Assembly: GCA_964482605.1 (NCBI GenBank)
Contig: CAYZYS010000095.1
Location: forward strand, 1 to 7,994
Length of the DNA: 7,994 nt
DNA from: Bacteroides_F sp964482605
GTDB taxonomy: Bacteria > Bacillota > Clostridia > Lachnospirales > Lachnospiraceae
Reading direction: 5' to 3'
Shown: one piece after another, positions 7,463 through 7,994 of the stretch
How the letters are laid out: the number at the start of each line of letters is the position of its first letter
Numbering within the stretch: position 1 is the stretch's first letter
The notes under the pieces: model-generated
Seen by the model: the letters and a program-made list of their open reading frames with translations, nothing else
What the model was told of the DNA's origin: nothing
Database searches by the model: none
Translations under genes and position numbers: made by a program

Positions 7463-7480
7463 AACGATTGTTTAATCGTT
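7463..7480. promoter_or_regulatory. Palindromic operator, probable ArsR-family binding site
   Basis: AACGATT (7463-7469) and AATCGTT (7474-7480) form a perfect 7-bp inverted repeat with a 4-base centre. A second inverted repeat, TTAAAC/GTTTAA (7460-7465 and 7470-7475), overlaps it. The site covers about +2 to +20 of the efflux operon and lies between that operon and a divergent ArsR gene. This is the expected place for an operator that blocks transcription until metal binds the repressor. Confidence 0.7.
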
Positions 7481-7488
7481 ATATCAAA

Positions 7489-7517
7489 AGTATATGCCTA
7501 CACCAGTCATATGTCAA
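7489..7517 (-). promoter_or_regulatory. Sigma-A promoter of the HMA-ATPase operon
   Basis: On the minus strand TTGACA (7517-7512), a perfect -35, is followed after 17 bases by TATACT (7494-7489), 5/6 to consensus. Transcription would start near 7482, directly beside the palindrome at 7463-7480. A strong promoter with a start-site operator suggests that repression, not activation, controls the operon. Confidence 0.8.
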
Positions 7518-7539
7518 CCATATTTTTCACCATATTTTT
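7517..7539. repeat. Tandem 12-base-period repeat of ACCATATTTTT
   Basis: ACCATATTTTT occurs at 7517-7527 and again at 7529-7539. The A/T tracts lie just upstream of the -35 of the efflux promoter and upstream of the ArsR gene's -35. They could work as an UP element for either promoter, or as a second protein site; neither is shown by sequence alone. Confidence 0.5.
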
Positions 7540-7552
7540 TTAAACTATTTTC

Positions 7553-7581
7553 TTGTCTTAACCTTCATAATGGGGTATATT
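7553..7581 (+). promoter_or_regulatory. Candidate sigma-A promoter of the ArsR-family gene
   Basis: TTGTCT (7553-7558) and TATATT (7576-7581) are separated by 17 bases, matching consensus at 4/6 and 5/6. Transcription would begin near 7588, 40 bases before the ATG. No clear copy of the 7463-7480 palindrome overlaps it; only a TTAAAC half-site at 7540-7545 is nearby, so autoregulation is uncertain. Confidence 0.55.
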
Positions 7582-7627
7582 AAATGATAATCTCAATTTC
7601 GCAGGAATTATTTGCAGGAGGTTAATT

Positions 7628-7994
7628 ATGGACATACAGATTCAGCTTCCCCACCACCACGGTGGCGAAGACCACATTAATGAAACAAAAACGCAGCTTG
7701 ACAGGGTCGAGGACTTCCAGATGGTTGCCGATGTGTTCAAGCAGCTTGATGACACCAGCAGGCTTAGGATTTTCTGGCTGCTGTGCCATATGGAGGCGTG
7801 CGTGATTAACATTGCCTCCCTGATGGAGATGACAACCCCTGCCGTGTCACACCACCTTAAGCAGTTGAAGGCGGGAGGGCTAATCATAAGCCGCCGTGAA
7901 GGCAAGGAAGTATACTACAAGGCCGCCAACACGCCGCAAAGCAGGCTTCTGCACAAGGCAATTGAGGATATGATGTCAATCGTGTGCCCTATGT
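7628..7994 (+). CDS. ArsR/SmtB-family metal-sensing transcriptional repressor (C-terminus outside window)
   Basis: There are 122 residues in the window with no stop, close to the usual full length of the family, so only the tail is missing. The winged helix-turn-helix runs from about 33 to 100: VFKQLDDTSRLRI (36-48), helix INIASLMEM (60-68), recognition helix TPAVSHHLKQL (70-80), and wing ISRREGKEVYYKA (87-99). AGGAGG at 7616-7621, six bases before the ATG, fixes the start. In the CadC-like position EACVIN, Cys58 matches the first Cys of the ELCVC motif, but the second is Ile. Cys53, His109, Cys120 and an N-terminal His cluster (His9-11, His16) are other possible ligands. It lies divergent to the efflux operon and probably represses it at 7463-7480, releasing it when metal binds. 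Which metal it senses cannot be read from the motifs. Confidence 0.9.
   Translation, partial: MDIQIQLPHHHGGEDHINETKTQLDRVEDFQMVADVFKQLDDTSRLRIFWLLCHMEACVINIASLMEMTTPAVSHHLKQLKAGGLIISRREGKEVYYKAANTPQSRLLHKAIEDMMSIVCPM

Overview
The window looks like a chromosomal segment from a Gram-positive clostridial bacterium, most likely of the Lachnospiraceae. This rests on strong AGGAGG-type ribosome binding sites, consensus sigma-A promoters, tandem PAS-like sensor units of a style common in that family, and a zinc/cadmium ATPase with a separate metal-binding partner gene. The genus is not resolved. Five protein genes fill almost all of the window, and no gap exceeds 300 bases. I see no tRNA, rRNA, CRISPR array, insertion sequence or phage gene.

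Layout. (1) Bases 1-3606, minus strand: a very large soluble hybrid histidine kinase with five PAS-like units, HisKA, HATPase and two receiver domains. Its C-terminus lies beyond base 1. (2) Bases 3607-3800: a divergent intergenic region with two closely packed, opposite promoters. (3) Bases 3801-5024, plus strand: an M20D-family metal-dependent amidohydrolase. (4) Bases 5025-5135: a convergent gap holding a strong, probably two-way terminator. (5) Bases 7351-5136, minus strand: a two-gene metal-efflux operon, with a 72-residue free-standing HMA protein followed by a P1B-2 (Zn/Cd/Pb) ATPase that has no metal-binding domain of its own. (6) Bases 7352-7627: a divergent control region with a near-consensus promoter, an overlapping palindromic operator, and a leader RNA able to form alternative hairpins. 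(7) Base 7628 to the end, plus strand: an ArsR/SmtB-family repressor, cut off by the window edge.

How it fits together. The right half is a compact metal-resistance module. The ArsR protein probably sits on the palindrome at the operon's transcription start and leaves when Zn, Cd or Pb binds. The HMA protein could then pass metal to, or regulate, the ATPase that exports it. The less usual features are the split of the HMA domain from the pump, the leader and intercistronic RNA structures, and the His-rich N-terminus of the sensor. Nothing in the sequence ties the kinase and the amidohydrolase to metal export. They share only a divergent promoter region with each other.
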